A model generated the notes under the pieces. It searched no databases and was not told the DNA's origin. It saw only the letters and a program-made list of their open reading frames with translations. Both the position numbers and the translations under genes were made by a program. Of a DNA stretch of 64,000 nucleotides, positions 17,645 through 26,530 are shown in pieces. Origin of the DNA: Oligoflexia bacterium (lineage in GTDB: Bacteria > Bdellovibrionota > Bdellovibrionia > JABDDW01); the NCBI GenBank assembly GCA_016715815.1, contig JADJXN010000003.1:1-64000 (forward strand), in the 5' to 3' direction. Every line of letters starts with the position of its first letter. The stretch's first letter is position 1.

Positions 17645-17663
17645 TCAGATATCCTATATCTGA
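17645..17663. repeat. Perfect 8-bp stem hairpin after the tRNA
   Basis: TCAGATAT (17645-17652), loop CCT, ATATCTGA (17656-17663). It sits 15 bases after the tRNA and 58 bases before the CLC gene. It is followed by an A-rich run, not a T-tract, so it is not a standard terminator. It may help tRNA 3' processing or act as an operator for the downstream gene. Confidence 0.5.
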
Positions 17664-17721
17664 AAAAATAAAATCAATTCTTGAAATACCTACTATCTCA
17701 ATATAAAAATTTAAAACTATC

Positions 17722-19083
17722 ATGCGAGATACTGCAGAAAAGTTTAAGCAGCATGCAAGGCGTCTAGTTGATAGACTTCCTAAAGAGCATGTACGAAAAA
17801 TTAATAAGCTCATTTCAGATAAACAAAATTTCCAAACAATAGGGCTTTGGGTTTCAGCTCTTGTAGCCTCTTCAGTATCAATTTTATTTGCTTATTTATT
17901 TAAAATTGCAGAGGGAGGCTTTCAAAAATTAGTAGGACATTTACACTTTTCAATATTTGTAGTTTCACCAATTCTATTTTTACTTTCATGGCTCATTATA
18001 CGTCGTTTTGCACCAGAAGCATCTGGAAGCGGTATTCCTCAAATAATGGCGGCCAATGAGATTAATTATACTCCAGAGAATAAAACTATTGTAGATAGAC
18101 TTCTTTCATTAAAAACTGCAGTGGTTAAAATTATAAGTGCCTTATTGTGTGTGTTAGGTGGTGGGGCAATTGGAAGAGAAGGCCCTACGCTACAGATTAG
18201 TACAAGCATTTTTCATTTTTTTGGAAAGCTAGTGCGCAGATTTTCCCCTAATATTAGTGAGCATACGTGGGTAGTTGCAGGAGCTGCCTCAGGTTTAGCT
18301 GCTGCATTTAACACACCACTTGGGGGAATTGTTTATGCCATTGAAGAGCTAGGTTTAGTGCACTTTCATAAAGTGCGTACGGCACTTCTTAGTGGTGTCA
18401 TTGTTTCAGGTTTAGTGGCTCAATGGGTTCTAGGAAATTATCTTTACCTAGGTTTTCCAGCTTTAGAAAAAGTAGATTTTAAAATTATACCAGCAGCTTT
18501 TGCCAATGGGGCTTTGACTGGGTTATTGGGAGCACTTTTTGGAAGTTTATTACTTTTTCTTATAAAAAAAAGAAGGGCAATAACAAAATTATCCTACCTA
18601 GTACTACTCACACTTGCTTGTGGCTCAGTCATGGCAGGGCTTTCACTTTTAAATTCAAAAGCTGCTGGCTCTGGCGTAGATACTATAACAGGGTTTTTAT
18701 TTCATAAAGATGCACCCAGTATTGAACTTGTAATAATAAGATATTTTGGAACAATTATTTCTTATCTTTCAGGTGCTGCTGGTGGAATTTTTTCTCCATC
18801 TTTAGCTATTGGAGCCTCTATTGGTTCATTTTTGGCAAAATTCATAGGGGAGCATCATACAAATTTGATGGTCATGCTTGGAATGATTGGTTTTTTAACA
18901 GGTGTTACAAGAACACCCTTTACGGCCTTTATTTTAGTGCTTGAAATGACTGATCGTCATTCTGCCATATTCCCTATGATGGTAGCGGCCATGACGGCTC
19001 AATGGTTTGCGCGCATTATTGATGATGAATCCTTTTATGAGCATGTTAAGCACTTTTATACCAAGGCAGAGATTAAAAAATGA
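17722..19083 (+). CDS. clcA: Voltage-gated ClC-type chloride/proton antiporter
   Basis: 453 residues, about ten or more hydrophobic helices. Signature filter segments are present: GSGIPQIM (residues near 107), GREGPTLQ with the proton-coupling glutamate near residue 152, and GGIFSPSLAIGAS. The glutamate in GREGPT implies an exchanger rather than a channel, by analogy with E. coli ClcA. No C-terminal CBS domains are present, as expected for the short bacterial form. ATG 17722 lacks a good ribosome binding site. The stop overlaps the next gene by four bases (ATGA), so the small zinc-ribbon membrane protein downstream is probably co-expressed. Confidence 0.93.
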   Translation: MRDTAEKFKQHARRLVDRLPKEHVRKINKLISDKQNFQTIGLWVSALVASSVSILFAYLFKIAEGGFQKLVGHLHFSIFVVSPILFLLSWLIIRRFAPEASGSGIPQIMAANEINYTPENKTIVDRLLSLKTAVVKIISALLCVLGGGAIGREGPTLQISTSIFHFFGKLVRRFSPNISEHTWVVAGAASGLAAAFNTPLGGIVYAIEELGLVHFHKVRTALLSGVIVSGLVAQWVLGNYLYLGFPALEKVDFKIIPAAFANGALTGLLGALFGSLLLFLIKKRRAITKLSYLVLLTLACGSVMAGLSLLNSKAAGSGVDTITGFLFHKDAPSIELVIIRYFGTIISYLSGAAGGIFSPSLAIGASIGSFLAKFIGEHHTNLMVMLGMIGFLTGVTRTPFTAFILVLEMTDRHSAIFPMMVAAMTAQWFARIIDDESFYEHVKHFYTKAEIKK

Positions 19084-19454
19084 ACTTAGTAGAAGAAAAA
19101 ATCATTCTTTCAAAAGAAGGCCTTACTAATAAAACCGATGGAGTGCTAAATATTCAACTTCTTAGTCAAAAAGAAAGACTTGTGAGGGCTCTAAAGTTTG
19201 GTGGTATGTGTTGGGGGGCGGCAATTTTTTCTGTATTTCTTCCTATTCTTCATTTCTTTTTAGTGCCAGGGTTATTATTGGCAGGCCCAGTGGTTGTCTT
19301 TATAGTTTATAAGCAAACTAAATTAATACTAAGCGGTTCAGGCGAGTGTTCCTCTTGTAAGGAGTCACTTAATATACAAAAATCATTTTATAGATTTCCA
19401 CTAAGTATTGTGTGCAACAAATGCAATAATTCAATTACTTGTATGAAGTATTAA
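19080..19454 (+). CDS. Small membrane protein with a C-terminal zinc ribbon
   Basis: 124 residues. Two adjacent hydrophobic helices lie at about residues 43-80, with the C-terminus carrying CSSC (GECSSCKESL) and CNKC (VCNKCNNSI). This is a CxxC...CxxC knuckle likely to bind zinc. No family is recognised. It is translationally coupled to the CLC antiporter (ATGA overlap), suggesting a role near that transporter or in the same stress response, which is inference. Its stop overlaps that of the convergent peptidase gene in TTAA. Confidence 0.75.
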   Translation: MNLVEEKIILSKEGLTNKTDGVLNIQLLSQKERLVRALKFGGMCWGAAIFSVFLPILHFFLVPGLLLAGPVVVFIVYKQTKLILSGSGECSSCKESLNIQKSFYRFPLSIVCNKCNNSITCMKY

Positions 19455-20662
19455 TTTGAAATAGGCTCGCCTAACTCCACAATAAAGGCGGCTCCTAGTT
19501 TTACAAAATTCATCATATGATTTAGGTTCAACAATTCAATTTTATCATTACCGGAGTGAATGGTTTTATTGTCATTTTCAAAAGAGGCTTCAAAGGGAAA
19601 GCTTGAAGGGTAATCTGCATTATGCCAAGAAGCATGGTCTGAGCAAGCGTAACCACATTTTGTTAAACCCACACTAACCTTGACGTAAGCATCAATTAGC
19701 TTTTTAAGAAATGCGTTTAAGTTTTGATCTACATAATCATTAATTAAATACATATCAAATTTATCTTTGGGAGATTTAAAACCTGTCATATCAAACTGCA
19801 TAACCCCACGAAGGGCGACTTTTCTTTTCTGAAATTCTTCAACCATACGAGCTGAGCCGTGAAGACCTTGTTCTTCAGCGGCATAGTAGGCAAAATATAT
19901 GTCTCTATTAAATTTTAAACCCGATTGCAACACTCCTGTTAAAAGCTCCTGCACACTTACAGTGCCTGAACCATCATCATCTGCCCCTGGTTTTTGATTA
20001 TTATAAGTATCCATATGCCCACCAATTAAAACGCCGGCAAGAGAAGAGTTTTTTCCGGGAATTCTAACAAGCACAGAATCTTGTTTATACCAGCTGCCTG
20101 TTGGAATAATAGTTATTGAAACATCAGGGCGGTTAAATTTCATACTTAATTCTTTTGCTCTTTGTGCAAGAAATTGAGTTGTCTTAACTCCACCTTCACC
20201 GCGAGAATACCTATCTGGAAAGCTGACAAGTTCTTGAAGATAAGCAAGAGTTCTTTGAGAGTTTAAGTTTTTATATAAAAGTTCTACATGCTGTGGGTAC
20301 TGAGGTGTTTGAGGCAAGTTATTTCTAATTCTCTTAGACCTTGCTTGGTAGTGGGCCCATGAAAGGGCTTGTTCAGGTGTTAAACCCTGATCAAGCTTAT
20401 TTTGAATATCTAAAAAGCCACCACATTTATTATAAAGCTCATGCACAAGATAAGATAATTTATTTGCCTGTGTTGGGTTTAATGCCACAAGACTTAGCCA
20501 AGGGCCTTTCATTTTAATATAAGGTGCAGCCTGCTGTTGTAAGGCTGCTAGTGCTTCATTGGGTATTATAAAATACCTTGGGTTATCGCTTAAAAGCTTT
20601 TCTGGGTTAGCAACAATGAGTTGTGAAAGTAAAAGTGTAGCTAAAAAAGTAATAAGTTTCAT
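19451..20662 (-). CDS. Secreted M28-family zinc aminopeptidase
   Basis: About 403 residues with a signal peptide (MKLITFLATLLLSQLIVA). It is the M28 metallopeptidase type, resembling Vibrio leucyl aminopeptidase. Metal ligands are His216 (GGHMDTYN), aspartates in ADDDGSGT near 228, the catalytic Glu pair at 263-264 (AAEEQGLHGS), Asp291 (FDMTGF) and His343 (CSDHASWH). ATG 20662 is preceded by AGGGGGA. The longer frame to 20734 would overlap the upstream ABC-F gene and break the signal peptide. A likely role is degrading peptides outside the cytoplasm. Confidence 0.9.
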   Translation of the reverse strand: MKLITFLATLLLSQLIVANPEKLLSDNPRYFIIPNEALAALQQQAAPYIKMKGPWLSLVALNPTQANKLSYLVHELYNKCGGFLDIQNKLDQGLTPEQALSWAHYQARSKRIRNNLPQTPQYPQHVELLYKNLNSQRTLAYLQELVSFPDRYSRGEGGVKTTQFLAQRAKELSMKFNRPDVSITIIPTGSWYKQDSVLVRIPGKNSSLAGVLIGGHMDTYNNQKPGADDDGSGTVSVQELLTGVLQSGLKFNRDIYFAYYAAEEQGLHGSARMVEEFQKRKVALRGVMQFDMTGFKSPKDKFDMYLINDYVDQNLNAFLKKLIDAYVKVSVGLTKCGYACSDHASWHNADYPSSFPFEASFENDNKTIHSGNDKIELLNLNHMMNFVKLGAAFIVELGEPISN

Positions 20663-20687
20663 AAAATTCCCCCTAAGGGAAATTTTA

Positions 20688-22307
20688 TTAGAGGCTTTGC
20701 TTTTTTGACAAGTAATAATCCCAATTACCCTCATAAATATGAAGGTGTTGTTTACTTAACTCAAATACACGTGTTGTCATTTCTCTTAAAAAGTGTCTGT
20801 CATGGCTTACAATCATCACAGTGCCTGGGAACTTTTTAATAGCCTCAAGCAACACCTCGCGTGAGGCAATGTCTAAATGGTTTGTGGGTTCATCTAAAAC
20901 TAAAAAGTTAACAGGTTTAGCCAAAATCGTGGCTAAAACCACACGACTTTTCTCACCACCAGAAAGCACTGATATTTTTTTATCAACCTCATCGCCTGAG
21001 AACTTGAAAGCTCCTAGTAGACTTCTAACATAGCCAATACTTGCATTTGGAATTCTTGATTGTACTTCTTCAAACACAGTGTTTTTGGGGTTTAAAACAT
21101 CAAGTGAGTTTTGGCTAAAATAACCTGTCTCAATACTTGCACCAACATTTAAGTTGCCTGATGTTGCATTTGTTTGACCTGTAATTATTTTTAATAGTGT
21201 CGATTTTCCAGCCCCGTTAATTCCCACAACAGCTACACGAGAGAGTCTTTTAACAGTAGCAGTTGCGCCACTAAATACTAATTTTTCTACGCCATCATCT
21301 TTTTTCCAGGTTTTGCCTAAATTTTCAAACTTTACAACTTCATCTCCGCCGCGCTGAGGCGTTGGCCAAATAAAGCTCATGGTTTCTTCTTCTTTTGGAA
21401 TTTCTATGCGCTCAATTTTTTCTAATTTTTTTACCCTAGATTGCACCTGAGCCGCGTGGCTTGCACGGGCTGCAAAGCGAGCAATAAATTCCTCTTCTTT
21501 TGCTAGCATATCTTCTTGACGCTTAGCTGAGGCAATAAGTTGTTGCAGTCTTGTACGTTTCTCTTTTTCGTAAAAATCGTAATTGCCAGAATAAAGAGTG
21601 ATGGTTTTATGGGCCACTTCTATAATTTTTGTAACAATACGGTTCATAAAATCACGGTCATGGCTTGTCATTAAAATGGAGCCTTTAAAATTCTTAAGCC
21701 ATTCTTCAAGCCAAATAATAGATTCTAAATCAAGGTGGTTTGTAGGTTCATCCATTAATAAAACATCAGGGTTTAAAACTAAAATTTTTGAAAGAGCTAT
21801 GCGCATCTTCCAACCACCGCTAAAAGTGCTGGTATCTCGGTGGTGATCCTCTGGCATAATGCCAAGGCCTGTGAGAATTTCTGCAGCACGTGAGTCTAAA
21901 TCATATCCGCCGGAGCGTTCAAACTCGGCTTGAAGATCTCCATATTCTGCGAGAGTTTTTTCCATTTCATCATCACTCATGGACGTGGAGAGCTTTTCTT
22001 CTAAATCTGATAGCCTAGTTTTAATTACAGAGACATTTCCTGCGGCAGATTTAACTTCTTCAATGACACTAGTTCCTGCCATTTCTTCAATATTCTGAGA
22101 AAAATAACCAATTACTAATTTTTTTGGCTTTGAAACTTGTCCTGAATCAACACCTTCTTCACCACTGAGAATTCTAAACACCGTTGTTTTACCAGCACCA
22201 TTGGGGCCAACAAGGCCGATTTTCTCGCCAGGGTTAATTTGAAAAGACGCATCTTTATAAAGAACTTTTGAGCCGTATTGTTTTGTTACGTTAGAAAAAT
22301 GAATCAT
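20688..22307 (-). CDS. ABC-F family ATPase
   Basis: 539 residues, with two ABC domains in one chain and no membrane part, as in ABC-F translation factors. Walker A motifs are GPNGAGKTT (near residue 35) and GINGAGKST (near 360). The signature SGGWKMRIAL and LSGGEKSRVVL motifs and Walker B LLMDEPTNHLDLES and LVLDEPTNHLDIAS are all intact. The interdomain linker (near residues 240-320) is helical and charged. These proteins act at the ribosomal E site; the subgroup cannot be settled here. It is downstream of the signal-peptidase-like gene on the same strand, 19 bases away. Confidence 0.92.
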   Translation of the reverse strand: MIHFSNVTKQYGSKVLYKDASFQINPGEKIGLVGPNGAGKTTVFRILSGEEGVDSGQVSKPKKLVIGYFSQNIEEMAGTSVIEEVKSAAGNVSVIKTRLSDLEEKLSTSMSDDEMEKTLAEYGDLQAEFERSGGYDLDSRAAEILTGLGIMPEDHHRDTSTFSGGWKMRIALSKILVLNPDVLLMDEPTNHLDLESIIWLEEWLKNFKGSILMTSHDRDFMNRIVTKIIEVAHKTITLYSGNYDFYEKEKRTRLQQLIASAKRQEDMLAKEEEFIARFAARASHAAQVQSRVKKLEKIERIEIPKEEETMSFIWPTPQRGGDEVVKFENLGKTWKKDDGVEKLVFSGATATVKRLSRVAVVGINGAGKSTLLKIITGQTNATSGNLNVGASIETGYFSQNSLDVLNPKNTVFEEVQSRIPNASIGYVRSLLGAFKFSGDEVDKKISVLSGGEKSRVVLATILAKPVNFLVLDEPTNHLDIASREVLLEAIKKFPGTVMIVSHDRHFLREMTTRVFELSKQHLHIYEGNWDYYLSKKQSL

Positions 22308-22326
22308 ATAAAACTACTTTTAAATA

Positions 22327-23067
22327 TTACTGCCCTTGTGCGGGAGGTGTTGTTGGTTGAGGTTGCGCTTTAGGTTTTTTGGGCCTCTTAGCTGGTACCT
22401 GTGGGGTTTCTGCAGCTACAGCGGGTTCTTCTTGAGCATTTGGCTCTTTCACTTCAATGGGGCTTGTACCATCAATGAGTTCAACTTTACCGACAACGTC
22501 AGCAAGATTAAACATACCAAATTGACCACTATCTATGCTACCTGGGGGCCAGCTAGATAATAAAATAACATCTCCATTCCCAGTAATTTTGCCGTTGTGG
22601 GAACGTTCATAAAGTGAAAGTGGTGGAGCCATGTTACCGCCAAAAAAGTATTTTTCATCTTTATTGACTAAAGAATAAATAATATCGTCTTCAACTTCTA
22701 AGTTCCAAGCACCGCGCTTTACATCTTTAATTAATTTAAAACGATCATTTTGAACACCACGAATAATTTTAACAACAGGGTCCATGCTTTGATGAATCTG
22801 AAATAAAACAAGCTCGCCTCTTTTTGGCTTATTGCAATCGTAGTAATTTAAAATAACTCTAAATTTTTGGCCCTGCTCAATGACACCTCTCATGTAGGGA
22901 TCATTTTGCACCATTGTTTTTGTTTCTCCCGGGCAGGGTCCGCCACGCTTTCTGATGAATGGGTCTGGCCCTGGTGAGCGGGTTGCAAATTTATAGGCAT
23001 AGTAGCCGCCTAAAATAACAAGGCAGGTGAGTATAACAGTTCTTATTGTTTTTGCTTTTTCGCTCAT
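22327..23067 (-). CDS. Signal-peptidase-I-like (S26) protein, catalytic serine apparently lost
   Basis: 246 residues. One N-terminal membrane segment (TVILTCLVILGGYYAYKFAT), then a domain with the S26 pattern: KPKRGELVLFQ (usual RGD-V-F box), VVKIIRGVQND (usual KRVVG-PGD box with Lys100) and GKVELIDG. The position where signal peptidases have Ser-Met (SM-P) reads Pro57-Tyr58-Met59, so the serine nucleophile is missing while the lysine remains. The C-terminal 45 residues are Pro/Ala/Lys-rich. It is probably a non-catalytic relative, and a real leader peptidase must be elsewhere. Alternative: an S26 variant using a different residue. Confidence 0.65.
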   Translation of the reverse strand: MSEKAKTIRTVILTCLVILGGYYAYKFATRSPGPDPFIRKRGGPCPGETKTMVQNDPYMRGVIEQGQKFRVILNYYDCNKPKRGELVLFQIHQSMDPVVKIIRGVQNDRFKLIKDVKRGAWNLEVEDDIIYSLVNKDEKYFFGGNMAPPLSLYERSHNGKITGNGDVILLSSWPPGSIDSGQFGMFNLADVVGKVELIDGTSPIEVKEPNAQEEPAVAAETPQVPAKRPKKPKAQPQPTTPPAQGQ

Positions 23068-23106
23068 ATGTCAATGCTAGGGGTGATGGTTTTTATTTGC
23101 AAGTAA

Positions 23107-23140
23107 ATAAAAAGGCTGGCCTTTTTAAAAAACCAGCCCT
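23107..23140 (-). terminator. Intrinsic terminator after the peroxiredoxin gene
   Basis: On the minus strand: GGCTGG (23133-23138 read in reverse), an A/T-rich loop, CCAGCC (23114-23119) and a T-rich tract (23107-23113). It sits right after the peroxiredoxin stop at 23162 and before the next minus-strand gene. Confidence 0.75.
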
Positions 23141-23161
23141 TTGTATATGTATTCTTAAAAG

Positions 23162-23743
23162 TTAATGTTTTCCACCAAGGTAACCCTTAACTCCCTCAGG
23201 GGTTGCCTTCATAGTGGTTGCACCTTTTTTCCAATTAGCAGGGCAAACCTCACCGGATTTTGCTACAGTTTGAAAGCCTTCTAAGACTCTTAATGTTTCC
23301 TCAACGCTTCTTCCAACGCCTAGGTTATGAATAACTGAGTATTCAATCTTTCCCTCAGGGTTAATTAAAAATAAACCTCTTAGAGCAATACCTGCTGGCA
23401 GTAAAACACCGTAATCACGGGCAATGTCTTTTGTAATATCAGCTAAAAGTGGGTATTGAAGCTTACCAATACCACCATCTTTTGGTGCTGTATTCATCCA
23501 AGCGCGGTGAGTATGTTCGCTATCAACAGAGCAACCTAAAACCTCTGCACCTAGGGCTTTAAACTTATCTAGCTGTTCATTAAAAGCTAAAATTTCAGTT
23601 GGGCAAACAAATGTAAAATCAAGTGGGTAAAAGAAAAAGACAAGCCACTTACCTTTATAATCGTTTAATGAAATTTCTTTGATATCGCCATTAACTACGG
23701 CTTTTGCCTTAAAGTAAGGCGCGCTTTGTGCTACTTGTGCCAT
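23162..23743 (-). CDS. Typical 2-Cys peroxiredoxin (AhpC/Prx1 type)
   Basis: 193 residues. Reduces hydrogen peroxide and alkyl hydroperoxides. The peroxidatic cysteine is Cys47 in TFVCPTE and the resolving cysteine Cys167 in EVCPANWKKG, with the expected spacing for dimeric 2-Cys enzymes. Also seen are FYPLDFTF and GVLLPAGIALRGLFLI. No ahpF or thioredoxin reductase is adjacent, so its reductant is unknown. It is downstream of the MATE gene on the same strand, 39 bases away, and ends at a clear terminator. Confidence 0.95.
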   Translation of the reverse strand: MAQVAQSAPYFKAKAVVNGDIKEISLNDYKGKWLVFFFYPLDFTFVCPTEILAFNEQLDKFKALGAEVLGCSVDSEHTHRAWMNTAPKDGGIGKLQYPLLADITKDIARDYGVLLPAGIALRGLFLINPEGKIEYSVIHNLGVGRSVEETLRVLEGFQTVAKSGEVCPANWKKGATTMKATPEGVKGYLGGKH

Positions 23744-23782
23744 TTATAATCTCCTTTATATGAAATTTATAAGTAACATAAT

Positions 23783-25102
23783 TCATTGGTTTTTTAAGAT
23801 CAAACGTTCTTTTTTACGCCAAGCTAGGAATAAAACTATAGAAACATAAATTAGGCCTAAAGACAGCCCCATCCAAAGCCCTCGAAGTCCAAGGAGGGTA
23901 AAAAAACATAAATAAACCCCTACAGGTAAACCAATAAGCCAGTGACCTATAAAGTTTGAAAGAGCTGTGAACTTTGTCTCACCTGCTCCACGTAAAACTC
24001 CCGCTCCTATTACTTGAATACCATCAAATATTTGAAACAGAGCGGCAATAAGAAGAATTTGTCCAGCATAGTTAATAACCTCTAAATCTTTTGTAAATAA
24101 GCCGGTTAGCGGTATGCCAAATAAAAATAAAAAAAGCCCTGTTATAATCATCCCAATAAGACCAATGTAAAATGAAGCATAACCGGTGTTAAACATCTCC
24201 TGCTTTTTGTTTCCCCCTAGATAATTTCCCACTCTAATTGCTGAAGCTGAGGATAACCCCAGAGGAAACATAAAAGTAAAACTAGCTAGATTTAAAACAA
24301 TAGAGTGTGCTGCTAATTTTAATGGCCCAAGCTTTGAGGCTAGAGCTGTTGATAAAGAAAAAACTCCTACTTCAAAAAGATGATGTAAGCCCGCAGGAAG
24401 ACCTAGTTTAAAAAGTTTATCTATATATTTATAATCTAGCCTCCATGAGACTTGTTTTTGAAATTTAAAAGAAAGAAAAATTAAGTAAAGTGCTAAAATA
24501 ATTCTTGTTAAAAGCGAGGAGAGACTTGAGCCTTGAACTCCCATGGCTGGCATATTTAGGTTTCCGTAAATAAAAACCCAATTTAAAGAAATATTTAAAA
24601 TATTTCCCAAAATAAGGCTATAGCTGACTTGTTTTGCAAAACCTGTGGCTTGCAAAAATTGCCGCTGAGAAAAATAAACCATAAAGGGTAAAAGACTTGG
24701 AATATAGTATTTGCTAAAAGCTTTAGCACCTGTCACGGTTATATCTGCTGCACCAAAAGCCTGTAGGTTATGAATCACAATTTGAATAAAAACCATTAAA
24801 GGCAGGCTAATTAATATTGAAAAGTAAAGTCCCTGTAAACGCCAAGATGTAATTTCATTGGGACTACGTTTTTCTCCCATAGCTTTTGATACAAAGTGGT
24901 CAAGGGGAGAGCAAAGTCCAATGGCAAAAATAGATACAAAAAAGAAAATAGCATTAGCTAAAGCAACACTCCCAATAGCCTCAGGGCCAAGCTTTCCCAC
25001 CATGAAGGTATCAACTAAGCCCATGGTCATTTGCCCAACTTGAGCAATAATAACAGGAACTGCCAATTGAATTGTTGGTTTAATTTCTTTTTTAAAATGC
25101 AC
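23783..25102 (-). CDS. MATE family efflux transporter
   Basis: 439 residues with about twelve hydrophobic helices in two six-helix halves, as in NorM/DinF. Typical starts of the halves are seen: LAVPVIIAQVGQMTMGLVDTFMVGKLG near residue 13 (only part is the motif) and LGLPAGLHHLFEVGVFS near residue 225. It probably exports cationic drugs with sodium or proton coupling, substrate unknown. Translation starts at GTG 25102, directly abutting the stop of the preceding small membrane protein, so the two are coupled. Confidence 0.9.
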   Translation of the reverse strand: MHFKKEIKPTIQLAVPVIIAQVGQMTMGLVDTFMVGKLGPEAIGSVALANAIFFFVSIFAIGLCSPLDHFVSKAMGEKRSPNEITSWRLQGLYFSILISLPLMVFIQIVIHNLQAFGAADITVTGAKAFSKYYIPSLLPFMVYFSQRQFLQATGFAKQVSYSLILGNILNISLNWVFIYGNLNMPAMGVQGSSLSSLLTRIILALYLIFLSFKFQKQVSWRLDYKYIDKLFKLGLPAGLHHLFEVGVFSLSTALASKLGPLKLAAHSIVLNLASFTFMFPLGLSSASAIRVGNYLGGNKKQEMFNTGYASFYIGLIGMIITGLFLFLFGIPLTGLFTKDLEVINYAGQILLIAALFQIFDGIQVIGAGVLRGAGETKFTALSNFIGHWLIGLPVGVYLCFFTLLGLRGLWMGLSLGLIYVSIVLFLAWRKKERLILKNQ

Positions 25103-25486
25103 TTAAACTTTTAAAACTTTACCCACAACAGACATTAAAAAGCCTAAAGAAAGGGTAAAAGACATAAAAATTGCAAGCCTTGTCCTTTTGCCAACCATAA
25201 AACCGCACATCCCAGCAAAGAAGATATGAATAACAAAGCCCACTATATAAACAGTAGAGGAAGCATCTACCAAAAAAGCTTTACCGCCATAAACCATTGA
25301 GGCCATAAGTTGTAGCCACCAAAGTTTGCCCGCAGTTCCAATTTGGATAAATGATGTCACCATTAGCATAATTAAAGAAGCCGCAAATGCACAGAGTTTT
25401 GCTACTGCAATGCGCTTTAAGTTTGTATGTAAAAGGGCATCAAGAAGCTCTGTTTTAGTATCTGAGGTGGTATTGGTTGTAGACAT
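25103..25486 (-). CDS. Small membrane protein, four predicted helices, unknown function
   Basis: 127 residues with a short hydrophilic N-terminus (MSTTNTTSDTKTELLD) and hydrophobic segments around residues 30-50, 55-70, 80-100 and 103-122. No motif is recognised. ATG 25486 has GGAGA just upstream, so the in-frame extension to 25567 is not used. It abuts the MATE start, suggesting one transcript. The region upstream holds a possible minus-strand promoter (TTGCAA at 25545-25550, TATTAT at 25521-25526, 18-base spacing). Confidence 0.7.
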   Translation of the reverse strand: MSTTNTTSDTKTELLDALLHTNLKRIAVAKLCAFAASLIMLMVTSFIQIGTAGKLWWLQLMASMVYGGKAFLVDASSTVYIVGFVIHIFFAGMCGFMVGKRTRLAIFMSFTLSLGFLMSVVGKVLKV

Positions 25487-25549
25487 ATGTATCTCCGCGC
25501 TTTCTGGTTTTGACTTAAACATAATAAATGTGGCAGGCTTTATCTTGCA

Positions 25550-26530
25550 ATGGAAAATTCTATTCAAACTGCTTTTACCAAACTACTTGGATGCCAATAT
25601 CCGATCATAGCAGGACCTATGTTTTTAGTTAGTAATGAGCTACTTGTGAGTGAGGTCTCAAATGCTGGGGCCATTGGAGCGACTCCTTCCCTAAATTGGA
25701 GAAAATCAGAAGAATTTGATGCAGCGCTGGGTGTCATTCGCTCAAAAACCGCAAAGCCCTTTGGAGTAAATTTAATTGTTAATAAAGTTAATCCACGTGT
25801 AGACCAAGACCTTCAGGTTTGTGTTAAACATAAAGTGCCTTTGGTGATTACTTCATTAGGCAACCCAAAAAGAGTAATACAAGCTGTGCATGGTTACGGA
25901 GGAAAAGTTTTTTGCGATGTGGTTGATCTTAACTATGCCTTAAAAGTCCAAGATTTAGGTTGTGACGGGGTCATTGCTGTTTCAAGTGGGGCTGGTGGGC
26001 ACGCCGGGCCCATAAGTCCAATGGTTTTAATTCCTTATTTAAAATCAAAACTTAAAATTCCAATTGTAGCAGCTGGTGGCATTGCAACGGGAAGGCAAAT
26101 TTTAGCGGCATTGGTGCTTGGCGCAGATGCGGTCCAAATTGGAACAAGATTTATTGCCTCAAATGAAGCAAATGCAAGTACCGAATATAAAAATGCAGTT
26201 TTAAATTCAAAACCTGAAGAAATTGTTTTAACAAAAAAAATCTCAGGAACGCCTGCTTCTGTGATTAACACTGATTTTATTAAAAAACAGGGTTTAGAAT
26301 TAAATTTTTTAGAAGATTTTTTAATTAAACACCCAAGTACAAAAAAACTTGTTAAAACATTAAGGGTACTGCTTGGGCAAAATCTTTTAGAAAATGCCGC
26401 ACATAAGACCACCTGGAAAACGGTTTGGAGTGCGGGCCAAGGTGTTGGGCTTATACATGATGTTTTACCAGCTGCAGAAATTGTTAAACGCTTAGTAAAG
26501 GAATATTGGGAAGCAAAAAATGAAATTTGA
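25550..26530 (+). CDS. Nitronate monooxygenase / 2-nitropropane dioxygenase-family flavoprotein
   Basis: 326 residues, FMN-dependent TIM barrel. It begins YPIIAGPMFLVSNELLVSEVSNAG, typical of NMO and FabK. A glycine-rich phosphate-binding loop follows, VSSGAGGHAGPIS (with the His of the HAG motif), then AAGGIATGRQILAALVLGADAVQIGTRF. NMO and FabK (enoyl-ACP reductase II) cannot be fully separated here, but the HAG motif is common to both. The fatty-acid cluster in this window has no enoyl reductase. A DUF4442 gene overlaps its 3' end by 11 bases. Confidence 0.85.
   Translation: MENSIQTAFTKLLGCQYPIIAGPMFLVSNELLVSEVSNAGAIGATPSLNWRKSEEFDAALGVIRSKTAKPFGVNLIVNKVNPRVDQDLQVCVKHKVPLVITSLGNPKRVIQAVHGYGGKVFCDVVDLNYALKVQDLGCDGVIAVSSGAGGHAGPISPMVLIPYLKSKLKIPIVAAGGIATGRQILAALVLGADAVQIGTRFIASNEANASTEYKNAVLNSKPEEIVLTKKISGTPASVINTDFIKKQGLELNFLEDFLIKHPSTKKLVKTLRVLLGQNLLENAAHKTTWKTVWSAGQGVGLIHDVLPAAEIVKRLVKEYWEAKNEI

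Noticed and set aside
17645..17663. Hairpin after the tRNA as a Rho-independent terminator
   Set aside because: It is followed by A-rich sequence in the direction of tRNA transcription.
25550..26530. Assignment as FabK enoyl-ACP reductase
   Set aside because: The motifs seen are shared with nitronate monooxygenases, and the gene is not in the fab cluster, so only the family was called.
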